From CAYJBH01 sp964368815 (GTDB lineage Bacteria; Bacillota; Clostridia; Oscillospirales; Ruminococcaceae): DNA of 64,000 bases. A program made the translations under genes and the position numbers. Shown one piece after another: positions 34,307 to 44,046 of this stretch. Below the pieces are notes generated by a model, which was not told the DNA's origin, made no database searches, and saw only the letters and a list, made by a program, of their open reading frames with translations. The DNA is taken from assembly GCA_964368815.1 (NCBI GenBank), contig CAYJDA010000004.1:1-64000 (forward strand), given 5' to 3'. Position 1 is the first letter of the stretch. Each line of letters opens with the position of its first letter.

Positions 34307-35314
34307 ATGGCAATCAAAATTGGTATTAATGGGTTTGGCCGTATCGGACGTTTAGTATTCCGTGCTGCTTGTGAGAAAACCGACCTTTACGACATCGTAG
34401 GAATTAACGATCCTTTCATGACTCCGGACTATATGGCATATATGCTTCGTTACGACACTGTTCACGGACGTTTTAATGGCGAAGTAACCTACACAGATAA
34501 CGCTATCGTTGTTAACGGTAAAACAATTAAGTTTTTTGCTGAAAAAGATCCGGCAAGCATTCCGTGGGGAGCTGCAGGTGCTGATTATGTTGTTGAGAGC
34601 ACCGGCGTTTTCACTACAACCGAGAAGGCTTCTGCTCATATTAAGGGTGGCGCTAAGAAGGTTGTTATCTCTGCTCCTTCTGCAGATGCACCTATGTTTG
34701 TTTGTGGCGTTAACCTCGACAAATACACAAGCGATATGGATGTTGTTTCCAACGCTTCCTGTACAACAAACTGTTTAGCTCCTCTTGCTAAAGTTATCAA
34801 CGATAACTACGGCATCGTAGACGGACTTATGACAACAGTTCATGCTACAACAAATACTCAGAAAACCGTTGATGCTCCTTCCAGCAAGGACTGGCGCGGT
34901 GGCCGTGCAGCTGCAGGCAACATCATCCCATCTTCTACAGGCGCTGCAAAGGCAGTTGGCAAGGTTATCCCTGAGCTTAACGGCAAACTAACAGGTATGG
35001 CTTTCCGCGTACCGACTCTTGACGTTTCGGTTGTTGACCTAACAGTAAACCTCGGCAAACCCGCTTCATACGACGAAATCTGCGCTACAATTAAGGCAGC
35101 AGCTAACGGCGAGATGAAGGGCGTTTTAGAGTATGTTGATGAGGATCTTGTATCCAGCGACTTCATCGGCGACGAGAACACCTCCATCTTCGACGCAAAA
35201 GCCGGTATCGCACTTACCGATAAGTTTGTAAAGCTTGTTGCTTGGTATGATAACGAGTGGGGTTACTCAAACAAGGTTCTTGACCTTATTTCACATATGG
35301 ATAGTGTTAAATAA
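34307..35314 (+). CDS. gapA: Glyceraldehyde-3-phosphate dehydrogenase, type I
   Basis: The 335-residue glycolytic enzyme has the NAD motif INGFGRIGRLVFRA, the catalytic SNASCTTNCLAP cysteine box and WYDNEWGYS at the C-terminus. It makes 1,3-bisphosphoglycerate in the cytoplasm. AAGGAG precedes the ATG. Codon choice is noticeably cleaner than in neighbours, as expected for a highly expressed gene. It has its own promoter and terminator and is a single-gene unit. Confidence 0.98.
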   Translation: MAIKIGINGFGRIGRLVFRAACEKTDLYDIVGINDPFMTPDYMAYMLRYDTVHGRFNGEVTYTDNAIVVNGKTIKFFAEKDPASIPWGAAGADYVVESTGVFTTTEKASAHIKGGAKKVVISAPSADAPMFVCGVNLDKYTSDMDVVSNASCTTNCLAPLAKVINDNYGIVDGLMTTVHATTNTQKTVDAPSSKDWRGGRAAAGNIIPSSTGAAKAVGKVIPELNGKLTGMAFRVPTLDVSVVDLTVNLGKPASYDEICATIKAAANGEMKGVLEYVDEDLVSSDFIGDENTSIFDAKAGIALTDKFVKLVAWYDNEWGYSNKVLDLISHMDSVK

Positions 35315-35345
35315 ATTTACCAATAATTACTATTATTCATAAAAT

Positions 35346-35390
35346 AACAACTGCCGCAGATGGACGAGTTCATTTGCGGCAGTTGTTTAT
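35346..35390 (+). terminator. gapA terminator
   Basis: ACAACTGCCGCA pairs with TGCGGCAGTTGT across a 14-base loop and is followed by a short T-rich stretch (35384-35394), 32 bp after the gapA stop. Confidence 0.85.
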
Positions 35391-35511
35391 TGCTTTTGCA
35401 TTGATGTTTTCGAAGGTTATTAGCGCATATTAAATGCAATAAATTGTGTGAAAAAATAAAATAGGACTATTATTTTTATAAATCATATGGTAGAATAATA
35501 AAAAACTTGCA

Positions 35512-37563
35512 ATGACAGGCAAGGAGGTTTTTATTAATACTAACATGGTTAATACACTCTTGTTCAAAGCGGTGATATTTGATGTAGCGAAGCGAATTGC
35601 CTTAATCGATAAACAGGGGCTCACCAATAGTAAAACCGCAGATGATGAAATTATTATTAATAGTTTTTTCGAAAACCTACAGATTGATGCCGTTGAAGAA
35701 AATTCTGAAAACCCACACAGGAAAACGCTTTTAAAACACCTTGAGCAGGACGATGATTATGCCGGAGTTTTAAATATCTATTCCCTGTGTGCTGAGCATG
35801 AAATTGTAATCCGGTTGGTTGAGCTTGCGTTGGTTTGCCTTTGGAAGCCTGAGCTCGAAAAATTTTTAAGCAAATTTTTTAAACACTCTATAACAATTGA
35901 AATGTGTGAAACAATTTGGCCGGAAAATGCAGATAGCCGCCTTCGTACAGACCAATATAAATTAGCTAAAACACTACTTGTTGCCACAAATCGACATCTG
36001 CCAAACTTTCGTCAACCATTTTTAGCCGACGATGTTCTTTCGGATTATGTTTTAAAAAACCAGCAATTAGATTATCGATTAAAAGGGATTGTTGAAACGG
36101 TTGTTTCCTTCGAATCGTTACAGAAACTTTTTGTTAACAACGAATTGGTAAACGAACTCTCGGATGCTATTCTTTTTGATAAAATAGTTCATATTAAAGG
36201 TGAGGTTGGGTGCGGTAGAAAGTTACTTGTGAAACATGCCTGCAAAAAAAACGATCTGCCATTGCTTATGATTAACACATCAAACCTTATCGGATTGGGG
36301 AAAAATCTGAACGATGGAATTACTCGAATTGTTAGAATGGCTTTGTTTTTTAGCTATATCCCCTGCTTTTATGAAATAGACGCCTGGGAAGATGATGCGA
36401 TAGAGTTGTTTATTAAGGAAGTTTTATTTAATCTAAACGATTTGTTTTTGCCTGTAATAGTTATTACAGATGAGAACACTGCAATTATACCGCATTATAG
36501 TGACCCCATTAGACAGTTGGAAATTCCTCGACCGAGCAGAGAAGAACGAACAATGCTTTGGGAGGGTTATGGGCAACAGTTTGGTTTTAATGAGATAAAC
36601 TGGGTGATTATCAGTAACAAATTTAAGATGACTGCCGAAGAAATATTTAAGGTGATGAACCAGCTTGACATGCGTAGGAGAAGAAGTGACATAGACGATC
36701 GAGCTGTAATGGAGGCTTGCCACTCGGTTATTCCTCCGGCACAAGGTGATTTTCATCTTGCAAATGTTAAGTTCACCATCGATGATTTAATGATGCCGGA
36801 GGCAAACAAGGATGTTTTATATAACATCTGTGCTCATGTTCTTTACAGGCATAAGGTTTATAACGAGTGGGATATGGAAAGCAAATTTCCTTATGGAACC
36901 AGCGTTTCGGCAATGTTTGTTGGGGCTCCCGGAACAGGGAAAACTATGGCTGTTCATGTTCTATCCAACATGTTAAATATACCGATATATCAAATTGACC
37001 TTTCACAGGTTGTTGATAAATATATTGGCGAAACCGAAAAACATCTTGAAGAGATATTCGACAGAGCGCAAAAGAGCAACACCATTTTATTTTTTGATGA
37101 GGCCGACAGCGTTTTTGGAAAACGTTCCGAGGTTACCAACGCCAAGGATAAGTATGCAAACACGCAGGTTTCATATATACTACAGCGTATTGAGCAATAC
37201 GATGGCATTGTTATTCTGGCAACAAACTTTAAACGAAACATCGACGATGCGGTACTTCGTAGGGTTCGTTATATTGTTGAGTTTCAGCTTCCGAACGAGC
37301 AAACACGGCTTAGCTTGTGGAAATCCTCCTTTGCAAAAAATGTTCCGCTTGGTGATATTGATTTTGAATATCTTGCTGCTGACTTCGAGCTTTCGGGGGG
37401 TGCGATTAAAAACATAGCTTTAAACGCCACCTTTTTGGCCGCACGTGAAAACAGTAGCATTACACTTAAGCATATTTTAAGCTGTTTAATAGACGAAAAC
37501 CGAAAGCTTGGAAGATCGATGTTAAAACAAGATTTTGGACGATATGCACATCTTTTGTTTTAA
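35512..37563 (+). CDS. AAA ATPase of the contractile-injection-system (Afp15-like) type
   Basis: The protein of up to 683 residues has a variable N-terminal region and a degenerate first AAA module (GEVGCGRKLL without a proper Walker A lysine/threonine pair). A complete C-terminal AAA domain follows: GAPGTGKT, FFDEADSVFGKRSEV, ATNFKRNIDDAVLRRV and the sensor region FELSGGAIKN. This arrangement matches ATPases found with extracellular contractile injection systems, but no sheath, tube or baseplate genes are present. The start is uncertain: the ATG at 35512 lacks a ribosome site, while GGAGG at 35522-35526 is 5 bases before an ATT and 18 before the ATG at 35545. Confidence 0.8.
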   Translation: MTGKEVFINTNMVNTLLFKAVIFDVAKRIALIDKQGLTNSKTADDEIIINSFFENLQIDAVEENSENPHRKTLLKHLEQDDDYAGVLNIYSLCAEHEIVIRLVELALVCLWKPELEKFLSKFFKHSITIEMCETIWPENADSRLRTDQYKLAKTLLVATNRHLPNFRQPFLADDVLSDYVLKNQQLDYRLKGIVETVVSFESLQKLFVNNELVNELSDAILFDKIVHIKGEVGCGRKLLVKHACKKNDLPLLMINTSNLIGLGKNLNDGITRIVRMALFFSYIPCFYEIDAWEDDAIELFIKEVLFNLNDLFLPVIVITDENTAIIPHYSDPIRQLEIPRPSREERTMLWEGYGQQFGFNEINWVIISNKFKMTAEEIFKVMNQLDMRRRRSDIDDRAVMEACHSVIPPAQGDFHLANVKFTIDDLMMPEANKDVLYNICAHVLYRHKVYNEWDMESKFPYGTSVSAMFVGAPGTGKTMAVHVLSNMLNIPIYQIDLSQVVDKYIGETEKHLEEIFDRAQKSNTILFFDEADSVFGKRSEVTNAKDKYANTQVSYILQRIEQYDGIVILATNFKRNIDDAVLRRVRYIVEFQLPNEQTRLSLWKSSFAKNVPLGDIDFEYLAADFELSGGAIKNIALNATFLAARENSSITLKHILSCLIDENRKLGRSMLKQDFGRYAHLLF

Positions 37564-37599
37564 CTGCATTGCAGTTTATGCATTGCAATGCAGTTTTAA
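37562..37599 (+). promoter_or_regulatory. Strong hairpin between the AAA ATPase and the acidic protein gene
   Basis: AACTGCATTGCA (37562-37573) and TGCAATGCAGTT (37584-37595) form a perfect 12-bp stem, followed by only TT. It overlaps the ATPase stop and probably acts as a partial terminator or stabiliser that makes the two genes unequal in expression. Confidence 0.55.
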
Positions 37600-37626
37600 C
37601 CTTATACAGAAAAACGAGGAGCTATT

Positions 37627-38184
37627 ATGGGAACATTTAGCAGAAATAAACGTGGAAATCAGTCCGGCACAAAAAGCAAATATCCTTTGTTTGATCGAGA
37701 GAAGACTAACATCGACCCGGTTGAAGATAATATGAACGCAGACACCGACAGCCTGTTTAAAATGTCGAACAGACGAACTACCGGAGATGAGCCCTACAGC
37801 GATAACGATATGGCTGAACCGAGACAAGAGTTACAGCCGGAACTTTCGGAGTTAGCAGGCTCTGAACAAGGGATGACTCTTGATTCGCTCGAACCAGATG
37901 GAATGCTCGACAGGGGTATTGCCGATGAAGGCGAGTTGGAAAAAGATGAATCTGAAACTGGTGATTTTTCCGAGTTTCTCGCACAGCTCGATAGTGATAC
38001 CGCGAACGCCGGCGAACCGGAACTTTCACAGCAAGACACCGAGCAGTCGATTGCTCCTCAAAACAAGCAAACTAACTCTTCCGGTGAAGCCGCACAGCAT
38101 GAATCGGAGCGCCTACATTCCCGCCGACTTGAAAAATGGGATAACGCACGATGGCGCCGTATGTTTACAAAGAAAAACAAATAG
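37627..38184 (+). CDS. Acidic, low-complexity protein of unknown function
   Basis: The 185-residue protein has a basic N-terminus (FSRNKRGNQSGTKSK), a long acidic Glu/Asp/Ser-rich middle (residues about 30-150) predicted to be unfolded, and a basic Trp/Arg-rich C-terminus (KWDNARWRRMFTKKNK). GAGGAGC precedes the ATG. It follows the AAA ATPase by 63 bp and may be its partner or substrate. I do not recognise the family. Its end segments could bind nucleic acid or membrane, which is only a guess. Confidence 0.6.
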   Translation: MGTFSRNKRGNQSGTKSKYPLFDREKTNIDPVEDNMNADTDSLFKMSNRRTTGDEPYSDNDMAEPRQELQPELSELAGSEQGMTLDSLEPDGMLDRGIADEGELEKDESETGDFSEFLAQLDSDTANAGEPELSQQDTEQSIAPQNKQTNSSGEAAQHESERLHSRRLEKWDNARWRRMFTKKNK

Positions 38185-38250
38185 TTACTATACAATTATA
38201 AGTCGGCTTATATTTGTCGGATAAGCTAACACCTTAATATGGAGGAAAAA

Positions 38251-39261
38251 ATGACAAGCAGAGAGAAGGTTAATCGGCTATTTAACAGGCAATCTGACGA
38301 GAACGTAATATGGGTGGGCCATCCAAATGATGCAACCATTCCAATATATGCCAAGGAATGGGGAATTGAAGAGACAAGAGAGGCAATTTATAAATATTTG
38401 GAAGATGATTGTCGTTGGATTTTGGCGGATTCGGGCTATAAACATCCTAATAATGAGCCTGCATTTAATACTTCATGGAAAACAGAGAGAAAAAATCTGA
38501 GCAGTGATGGAGCTTTTGCAAATTTTGAAACTATAAAGGAACTTGATGAGTATCCTTGGCCAAATCCTGATTATTTAGATTTTAGTGATGTTTATAAAGA
38601 AATAGACAAACATCAGGATAAGATGATTTTTACCGGTATGTGGAGCCCGTTTTTTCATCTTGTTGCAGACTTTTTTGGCATGGAAAACTATTTTATTAAG
38701 ATGTATGAAAATCCTGAGTTGGTTCAACATGCCACAAAAAGAATTGTTGATTTTTTTGTAGAGGCAAACGATAGGTTCTTTGAAGGGCTTGGCGACAGGG
38801 CAGATGTTATGTTCTTTGGCAATGATTTTGGAACACAGCTTGACCTATTTGTTTCTCCTGCCTTGTTTGATGAATTTGTAATGCCATCTTTTCGCAGGTT
38901 AATTGAGATAGGAAAAAAGCATAACAAGAAAATTATGCTTCATTCCTGTGGCTCTATTTATAGAATAATTCCAACGCTTATAGAGGCCGGCGTAGATATT
39001 ATTCACCCCATACAGGCGGCGGCAACCGGTATGTCGGCAAACGAGCTCGAAAAATATAAAGACAAACTTATATTTGTAGGGGGTATTGATGCCCAAACCT
39101 TCTTTGTTAATGCAACACCACAGGAAATGGCGCAGGAGGTTAAAAGAGTTAAGAAGATATTAGGTCCGTCTATAATTGTTTCTCCAAGTCATGAAGAAAT
39201 TCTGCCAAATGTACCGGCGGATAATATTTTAGCTATGGCAAAAGCAGGACATGCAAACTAA
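38251..39261 (+). CDS. UroD-like (MtaA/CmuA superfamily) protein
   Basis: The 336-residue protein matches uroporphyrinogen-decarboxylase-like proteins of the methyltransferase branch: KIMLHSCGSIYRIIP (with the His-x-Cys zinc-type motif), then AGVDIIHPIQ and FVGGIDAQ. The second zinc cysteine expected near the C-terminus is replaced (IIVSPSHEEILPN). GGAGG lies inside an upstream ATG, so the ATG at 38251 is the start. It sits just before the phage-like cassette and probably belongs with the UroD/ABC genes beyond it. The methyl or sugar substrate is unknown, and no corrinoid protein is nearby. Confidence 0.8.
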   Translation: MTSREKVNRLFNRQSDENVIWVGHPNDATIPIYAKEWGIEETREAIYKYLEDDCRWILADSGYKHPNNEPAFNTSWKTERKNLSSDGAFANFETIKELDEYPWPNPDYLDFSDVYKEIDKHQDKMIFTGMWSPFFHLVADFFGMENYFIKMYENPELVQHATKRIVDFFVEANDRFFEGLGDRADVMFFGNDFGTQLDLFVSPALFDEFVMPSFRRLIEIGKKHNKKIMLHSCGSIYRIIPTLIEAGVDIIHPIQAAATGMSANELEKYKDKLIFVGGIDAQTFFVNATPQEMAQEVKRVKKILGPSIIVSPSHEEILPNVPADNILAMAKAGHAN

Positions 39262-39318
39262 ACTTTAGCCTTTTTCTGCAATCCCATATTTTACTAATAA
39301 CACTTTTATAAATGCAAA

Positions 39319-39366
39319 CAAGCTTATTATAACCGTTAAACAATGGTTGTAATAAGCTTATTTTAT
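39319..39366 (+). terminator. Terminator between UroD-like gene and phage-like cassette
   Basis: CAAGCTTATTATAACC pairs with GGTTGTAATAAGCTTA (one end mismatch) and the strand continues TTTTAT. It isolates the cassette from upstream transcription. A second inverted repeat (TTCAACTT / AAGTTGAA, 39370-39427) follows. The rest of 39262-39550 has no gene and no standard -35/-10 pair. Confidence 0.8.
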
Positions 39367-39550
39367 AGTCATTCAACTTAAAAAACACCACATCTTCCCG
39401 GCATCCTTGTGTCGGTTTTCAAGTTGAACAATTATATGTAAAAAAATGACAATTTATAATTAAGGGAACCCTGGGTTTCATTTTGACACATAAAAACACC
39501 GGGCATTGCGTTATAATAAGATTGTAATAAAAATTAAAGGGTTGTTAAAC

Positions 39551-39967
39551 ATGGTAAATATCCGAAGCAGCAGTCAACTTTTAGACAGATATACCGATTT
39601 TTTACTCTATGTTACCGAAAACGATTTTACAGAATCTCCCACTCATGGATGCTTTTGTCGTTGGCTTGCACGTCAGGACGAAAAACTTTCAGTTAAAAAG
39701 GCTCAAAACCTTGTTGCTCGATATATACCGACGGTTAAAAAGGAGATGACCGAGCTACTTGCCGATGTTCTTTCTGCCGGTGCACTCAAGGGTAAATACA
39801 ATGCTACGATTACTACCCTTTGCCTTAAAAACCTATGCGACTGGAGCGATAAACATAAAACAGAAAACACCACCGAGCTGATTAGATGGGAGGAGTTAAT
39901 TGATGGCCTTTACACCAACATCGGTGAAACAAATGATAGCAATGAGGAGCAAAGCGAGCTCGGATGA
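39551..39967 (+). CDS. Putative phage terminase small subunit
   Basis: The 138-residue protein starting at the ATG at 39551 (AAAGGG upstream) is mostly helical, with a CFCRWLARQDEKLS segment. A late LKGKYNATITTLCLKNLCDW block recalls small terminase subunits of podoviruses and siphoviruses. It would recognise DNA for packaging and load the large subunit. It heads a one-strand cassette of particle genes and overlaps the large terminase gene by 65 bp. The family match is by pattern only. Confidence 0.65.
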   Translation: MVNIRSSSQLLDRYTDFLLYVTENDFTESPTHGCFCRWLARQDEKLSVKKAQNLVARYIPTVKKEMTELLADVLSAGALKGKYNATITTLCLKNLCDWSDKHKTENTTELIRWEELIDGLYTNIGETNDSNEEQSELG

Positions 39968-41708
39968 GCATTTTAGAAAGTTAGCAGCGCTTGAGGTTTC
40001 AAGAAATGCCTCTATGTTGGCCGAACTTCGGGAACATCCTGAACTGTTAATTGAGCTATTAATGCTGGTGGTGGATAAAAAAAAGGTTACTAAACCCTTT
40101 ATACTAAACGAGGTTCAGCGGGATTTTATAACCCAGCTAACCGATGCAAAAAAAAGGTATAAACACGGTGAAATAGACCAGATTTCTATACTGGTTTTAA
40201 AGGGTAGGCAGCAAGGATTTACCACCCTTATAACGGCTTATCAGCTCGCAACTGCAATACTCTCGCAGAACTTTGAAGGATTAACCGTTGCCGACACAAT
40301 AGAAAATGTTGCTACCATTTTTGAAGCTAAGGCAAAATTTCCATACAGTCTACTTCCGGAAAACGCTAAGCCCAGCGAAAAGTTTAACAACCGCCGTGAA
40401 CTTAGGTTTTTAAGGCTTAACAGCTCCTGGGCAGTTCAGGTTGCCAGCAACCAGATGGGACGATCCCGAACTATTAACTTTTTACATGCGTCGGAATGTG
40501 CATTTTGGCCGTGCGGAATTTCGGCTACCCAAGCAGGCCTTGGCGAAGCGCTTACTGCTGATTGCATAAGAATATATGAGTCTACCGCTAATGGGTATAA
40601 CGACTATAAAGACATGTGGGACAGTAAACGACATATAAACCTATTTTATGAGTGGTGGAGAACCGAGGAGTATCGAGACAACTGCCGACCCGATGAGCTG
40701 ATAAGGCTTAAAGAGCTAATGAAAAAAAACGACTGGATTGGAAACCGACTTTGTTTTTTACAAAAAAAGGGACTGGATAATTCTCAACTTCTCTGGTATT
40801 TACATAGATACGACGGCTATCTCGATAAGGCTCTTATACGTCAGGAATATCCATGCACAGCAGAAGAAGCGTTTATATCCTCGGGTAGACCGGTTTTTAA
40901 TACCGATATTTTATCACATAGAATTTTATCGGCACCGGAACCCATCAGAAAAATATCCTATTTGTTATCCTGGAAAAACCCTGATGATAGGGATAGGATA
41001 GAAAGCTTTGAAGAAATGGAAGGAAATGACATTTACATTTATGAGGATGTAACACACAACGTACCTTATGTAATAGGTGCTGACACTGCAGGGGACGGCA
41101 CCGATGCTTATACGGCAAGCGTAAGAAGAAACGATACCGGCGAGCAGGTTGCAACACTTTATATGCCAAACACCGGAAGCGACAGCAGCCCCTTTACTGA
41201 CCGGCTTTACTGCCTTGGCATGTATTACAACAGGGCACTTATCGGGATAGAGGTTAACTTTAATCTACAGCCGGTTATAGAGCTTCAACGATTACGATAT
41301 CCGCGCCAATATGTTAGGCAAAACTTTGACAGTTATAAACATCAGGTTGAAGAAAAATACGGATGGAAAACGGACGGGAATACAAGGCCGATTTTATACA
41401 GTATTTATGCAAAGATGATAAACGAGGATGTTAACCAGATTAGAGACAGGAGGACACTTTGTGAGGCGAGGGAGTGGGAGTACGACGATAAGGGCAGACC
41501 CGACCACAGGCCGGGAGGGCACGACGACTGTTTGTTTGCCGATATGATTGCGAACAAAATTCGTGAACAGCAAAGCTATGAAGTTTTGGTTGCGGTTAAA
41601 AAGGTTAAGGTGGCTGCTGATGTTTATGATGACTATTGCCGTGCAGACAGACAGACAAAGGAAACAATGGTTAAACGATACGGCGGAATACCATATTTGG
41701 GGGAATGA
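39903..41708 (+). CDS. Phage terminase large subunit
   Basis: The 601-residue DNA-packaging motor has a degenerate Walker A (GRQQGFTT), a Walker B-like strand (NFLHASECAFW), and a C-terminal RNase H-type nuclease with acidic residues in VIGADTAGDGTDAYT, LIGIEVNFN and GGHDDCLFADMI. It pumps DNA into the capsid and cuts it. The ATG at 39903 has GGGAGGAG upstream. It overlaps the next gene by four bases (ATGATG). All catalytic blocks appear intact, so the gene looks functional. Confidence 0.88.
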   Translation: MAFTPTSVKQMIAMRSKASSDEHFRKLAALEVSRNASMLAELREHPELLIELLMLVVDKKKVTKPFILNEVQRDFITQLTDAKKRYKHGEIDQISILVLKGRQQGFTTLITAYQLATAILSQNFEGLTVADTIENVATIFEAKAKFPYSLLPENAKPSEKFNNRRELRFLRLNSSWAVQVASNQMGRSRTINFLHASECAFWPCGISATQAGLGEALTADCIRIYESTANGYNDYKDMWDSKRHINLFYEWWRTEEYRDNCRPDELIRLKELMKKNDWIGNRLCFLQKKGLDNSQLLWYLHRYDGYLDKALIRQEYPCTAEEAFISSGRPVFNTDILSHRILSAPEPIRKISYLLSWKNPDDRDRIESFEEMEGNDIYIYEDVTHNVPYVIGADTAGDGTDAYTASVRRNDTGEQVATLYMPNTGSDSSPFTDRLYCLGMYYNRALIGIEVNFNLQPVIELQRLRYPRQYVRQNFDSYKHQVEEKYGWKTDGNTRPILYSIYAKMINEDVNQIRDRRTLCEAREWEYDDKGRPDHRPGGHDDCLFADMIANKIREQQSYEVLVAVKKVKVAADVYDDYCRADRQTKETMVKRYGGIPYLGE

Positions 41709-43582
41709 TGATTTTTAAAGATAATATAACGGTTGATATTGGCAAAGAACTTTATAACTCGGCTCTGGAAAGACACAGTATTTTTAGGTCTATTTCGAGG
41801 AGGGCACATCAGCAGTATGCAACCGGGCTTACCGGCCATGAGCGTGATTCCAGTTTTGGGCTTGTTTACAACGCTACACGCGAGCTCATAGATGCACAGC
41901 TTAGGGTGGATATTCCGGTTCCGATGGTGAAACCGCAGCTTGACACGCAGCGCAACAGAAAGCGTGCAAGGGCAATATCCGCCATGCTCAGAAGCGAAAT
42001 TCAACGGCTTCCCATGGAAATGCTTAACGATATTTTTGAGCGCGAATCACACATAGCCGGCGGCAGTGTTGCAGTGGTGGAATACAGGATAAACAGTGCC
42101 TACAATCGTGGCGAAATAATGCTCAAGCATGTTCCGGCTACCGATTTTATTCCACAGCCCGATATCGACAATGTTGATGACATGGACTACTATTTTATAG
42201 TTCAGGACGTAACCAAAAGCAGTGTTATAGAACAGTACGGCGAACGGTTTAGGGAACAGCTGGAAAATGAGGGTGTAGCCGGTGAAAGCGATAGGTCTAA
42301 TAATGAAAACGACGAAATTGTTACACTGGTTTTAATGTTTTATAAGCTACTGGGTAGATGGGCGCATATTGCCTGGGTTGGCAATATAGAGCTTGCAAAC
42401 TTAGATGACTACTACGCAAGGAAGGATAATATCTGCGCCGACTGCGGAAGTCCTATGGTTGATTTGTGCTCCTGCGGCTCTAAAAAATCCATACTTAGTT
42501 CAAGGGAAGGCGCACCATTAAAGGCTACTCTTACAACAGAACACTATTCTATAGAGCCAACTGTTCCGCTTCTGGACGAGATGGGTGAGCCAATTTATGA
42601 AGATAGTGTAAATATAGACCCAATTAGCGGTGAGAGTTTTACCACCGGCAGTATAGCAAGCAGACCGAGACTTATTCCCTACTACAGCATTAAATCTGCT
42701 CCGATTTCGATAAGGCGAAACGGCACGGTTGCGGGTCAGCTTTTTGGTAGTAGCGACTGCGAAGCAATACGTTCGCTACAGGAAGGCATGAATATAGCCT
42801 CCACCAAAATTCAGGAAAAAATGATTAATTCGGGATACATTATGACCAAGCCGGAAAGTATGAGCTTTGAACTTTCTAATGCTATGGGGCGAGTTCTCTC
42901 GGTAGAAGCACCGGATCAACTTGCCATGATGAAATCAATTGCGTTTGAGTTTAACTCTCAGGCAGATTATTTTGTTCTTGACAAATCTTACCAGTACGCA
43001 AAGGCGGTTCTTGCCGTTACCGATTCCTACCAAGGCAAGCAGGATATTACCGCCATGAGCGGGCGTGCTAAGGAAGCTCAGATAGCGCAGAGTGCCGGCA
43101 TATATCGGGTTTTACAGTCCTTGAAAAACGACTTTTATTCTACCATTTATCGAGCAATATTTCAGGCAATGCTTGCTTTTGATGATTCGCAGCGGGTATA
43201 TGTCGACCATAACGCCACAGGAAATAACGATTCTGAGTGTATTTTTAGGCGAATTGATTTTTTAGAGCTTGATGAGCAGGGTAATCTTTTCTACGAGGAT
43301 AGGTTTAACTTTTCGGTGGATGAAACCGGTGTAAACCCAAATAATCGAAGTGAAGTTTTGCAGTATATAACACAGGATTTTTCAGCAGGTTTATATGGCG
43401 ACCCCAACACTTCTCAGGCAAGGCTAAACTTATGGAAAGAACGTCAGTTTCTGGATTTCCCGGGCTCGTCGAGGCAGGTTGAATACTGGGAACAAAAAGT
43501 TGAGGAGGAAAACTTAAATACGCAGAAAGGAGGTGGAGTAAATGGATCTATCAAAAATAATGAGCTCGCATTATCCCGATGA
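41705..43582 (+). CDS. Phage portal protein with an inserted zinc ribbon
   Basis: The 625-residue protein has the order, size and mixed alpha/beta pattern of a podovirus-type portal that forms the packaging gate. Motifs include RELIDAQLRVDIPVPMVKP early, a LQEGMNIASTKIQEKMINSG helix and ITAMSGRAKEAQIAQSAG near the crown. An unusual insertion at about residues 243-265 reads ICADCGSPMVDLCSCG, a four-cysteine zinc ribbon. Its 3' end overlaps the next gene by 41 bp. The match is by pattern and neighbourhood. Confidence 0.8.
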   Translation: MMIFKDNITVDIGKELYNSALERHSIFRSISRRAHQQYATGLTGHERDSSFGLVYNATRELIDAQLRVDIPVPMVKPQLDTQRNRKRARAISAMLRSEIQRLPMEMLNDIFERESHIAGGSVAVVEYRINSAYNRGEIMLKHVPATDFIPQPDIDNVDDMDYYFIVQDVTKSSVIEQYGERFREQLENEGVAGESDRSNNENDEIVTLVLMFYKLLGRWAHIAWVGNIELANLDDYYARKDNICADCGSPMVDLCSCGSKKSILSSREGAPLKATLTTEHYSIEPTVPLLDEMGEPIYEDSVNIDPISGESFTTGSIASRPRLIPYYSIKSAPISIRRNGTVAGQLFGSSDCEAIRSLQEGMNIASTKIQEKMINSGYIMTKPESMSFELSNAMGRVLSVEAPDQLAMMKSIAFEFNSQADYFVLDKSYQYAKAVLAVTDSYQGKQDITAMSGRAKEAQIAQSAGIYRVLQSLKNDFYSTIYRAIFQAMLAFDDSQRVYVDHNATGNNDSECIFRRIDFLELDEQGNLFYEDRFNFSVDETGVNPNNRSEVLQYITQDFSAGLYGDPNTSQARLNLWKERQFLDFPGSSRQVEYWEQKVEEENLNTQKGGGVNGSIKNNELALSR

Positions 43583-43931
43583 CGTATGTGAAAGCTGTAA
43601 CACCTCCAGTTTAAGGATAAGTCGCTCTATAATACACTATGAAAACGACGACACACCGGACATGATGACTCAGGGTTATACCGTTGCTATTATTAGTTGT
43701 GTTAATCCTAACTGCAATGAGTTTAATAGACCAAAGTTTGGTGGGGCTGAACCTATGGGAACGGAATCGAAGGTACTTTTTTGTGAGTGTGGGCAGCTGA
43801 TATACGAGACTAGTAACAACGAGACTGTCTACAGTTCGGGCGTTGAACTAAAAGGAATAAACGGAACAACCTACGCAGTATGTGAATGTTCAAAAGAGCA
43901 TAAGGTAACTACCCAAAGCCTTGAAATTTGA
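43542..43931 (+). CDS. Small zinc-binding protein of the phage-like cassette
   Basis: The 129-residue protein has four cysteine pairs (CESC, CVNPNC, CECG, CECS) spaced to hold two zinc ions, within a beta-rich sequence. AAAGGAGG sits properly before its ATG inside the end of the portal gene, so the overlap is deliberate coupling. I do not recognise a family. Position between portal and scaffold suggests a head-assembly or DNA-binding role, which is inference. It complements the zinc ribbon inserted in the portal itself. Confidence 0.65.
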   Translation: MDLSKIMSSHYPDDVCESCNTSSLRISRSIIHYENDDTPDMMTQGYTVAIISCVNPNCNEFNRPKFGGAEPMGTESKVLFCECGQLIYETSNNETVYSSGVELKGINGTTYAVCECSKEHKVTTQSLEI

Positions 43932-44046
43932 ACGCCACTTAAAAGACTTTTCTCGGTATAACTCGTTAGTGAGCAACGAGATATATTATATTTCTGTCAG
44001 AATGGCAGACGGCATTAAAAGCCTAAAAATTAACAAAGGAGAAAAA

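Noticed and set aside
39483..39517. Standard sigma-A promoter for the phage-like cassette
   Set aside because: TTGACA and TATAAT are both present but 23 bp apart, too far for a normal sigma-A promoter. No alternative pair was found.
43921..44046. Forty-two-residue N-terminal extension of the scaffold gene
   Set aside because: It lacks a ribosome site, while AAAGGAG precedes the ATG at 44047, and the extension overlaps the zinc-protein gene.
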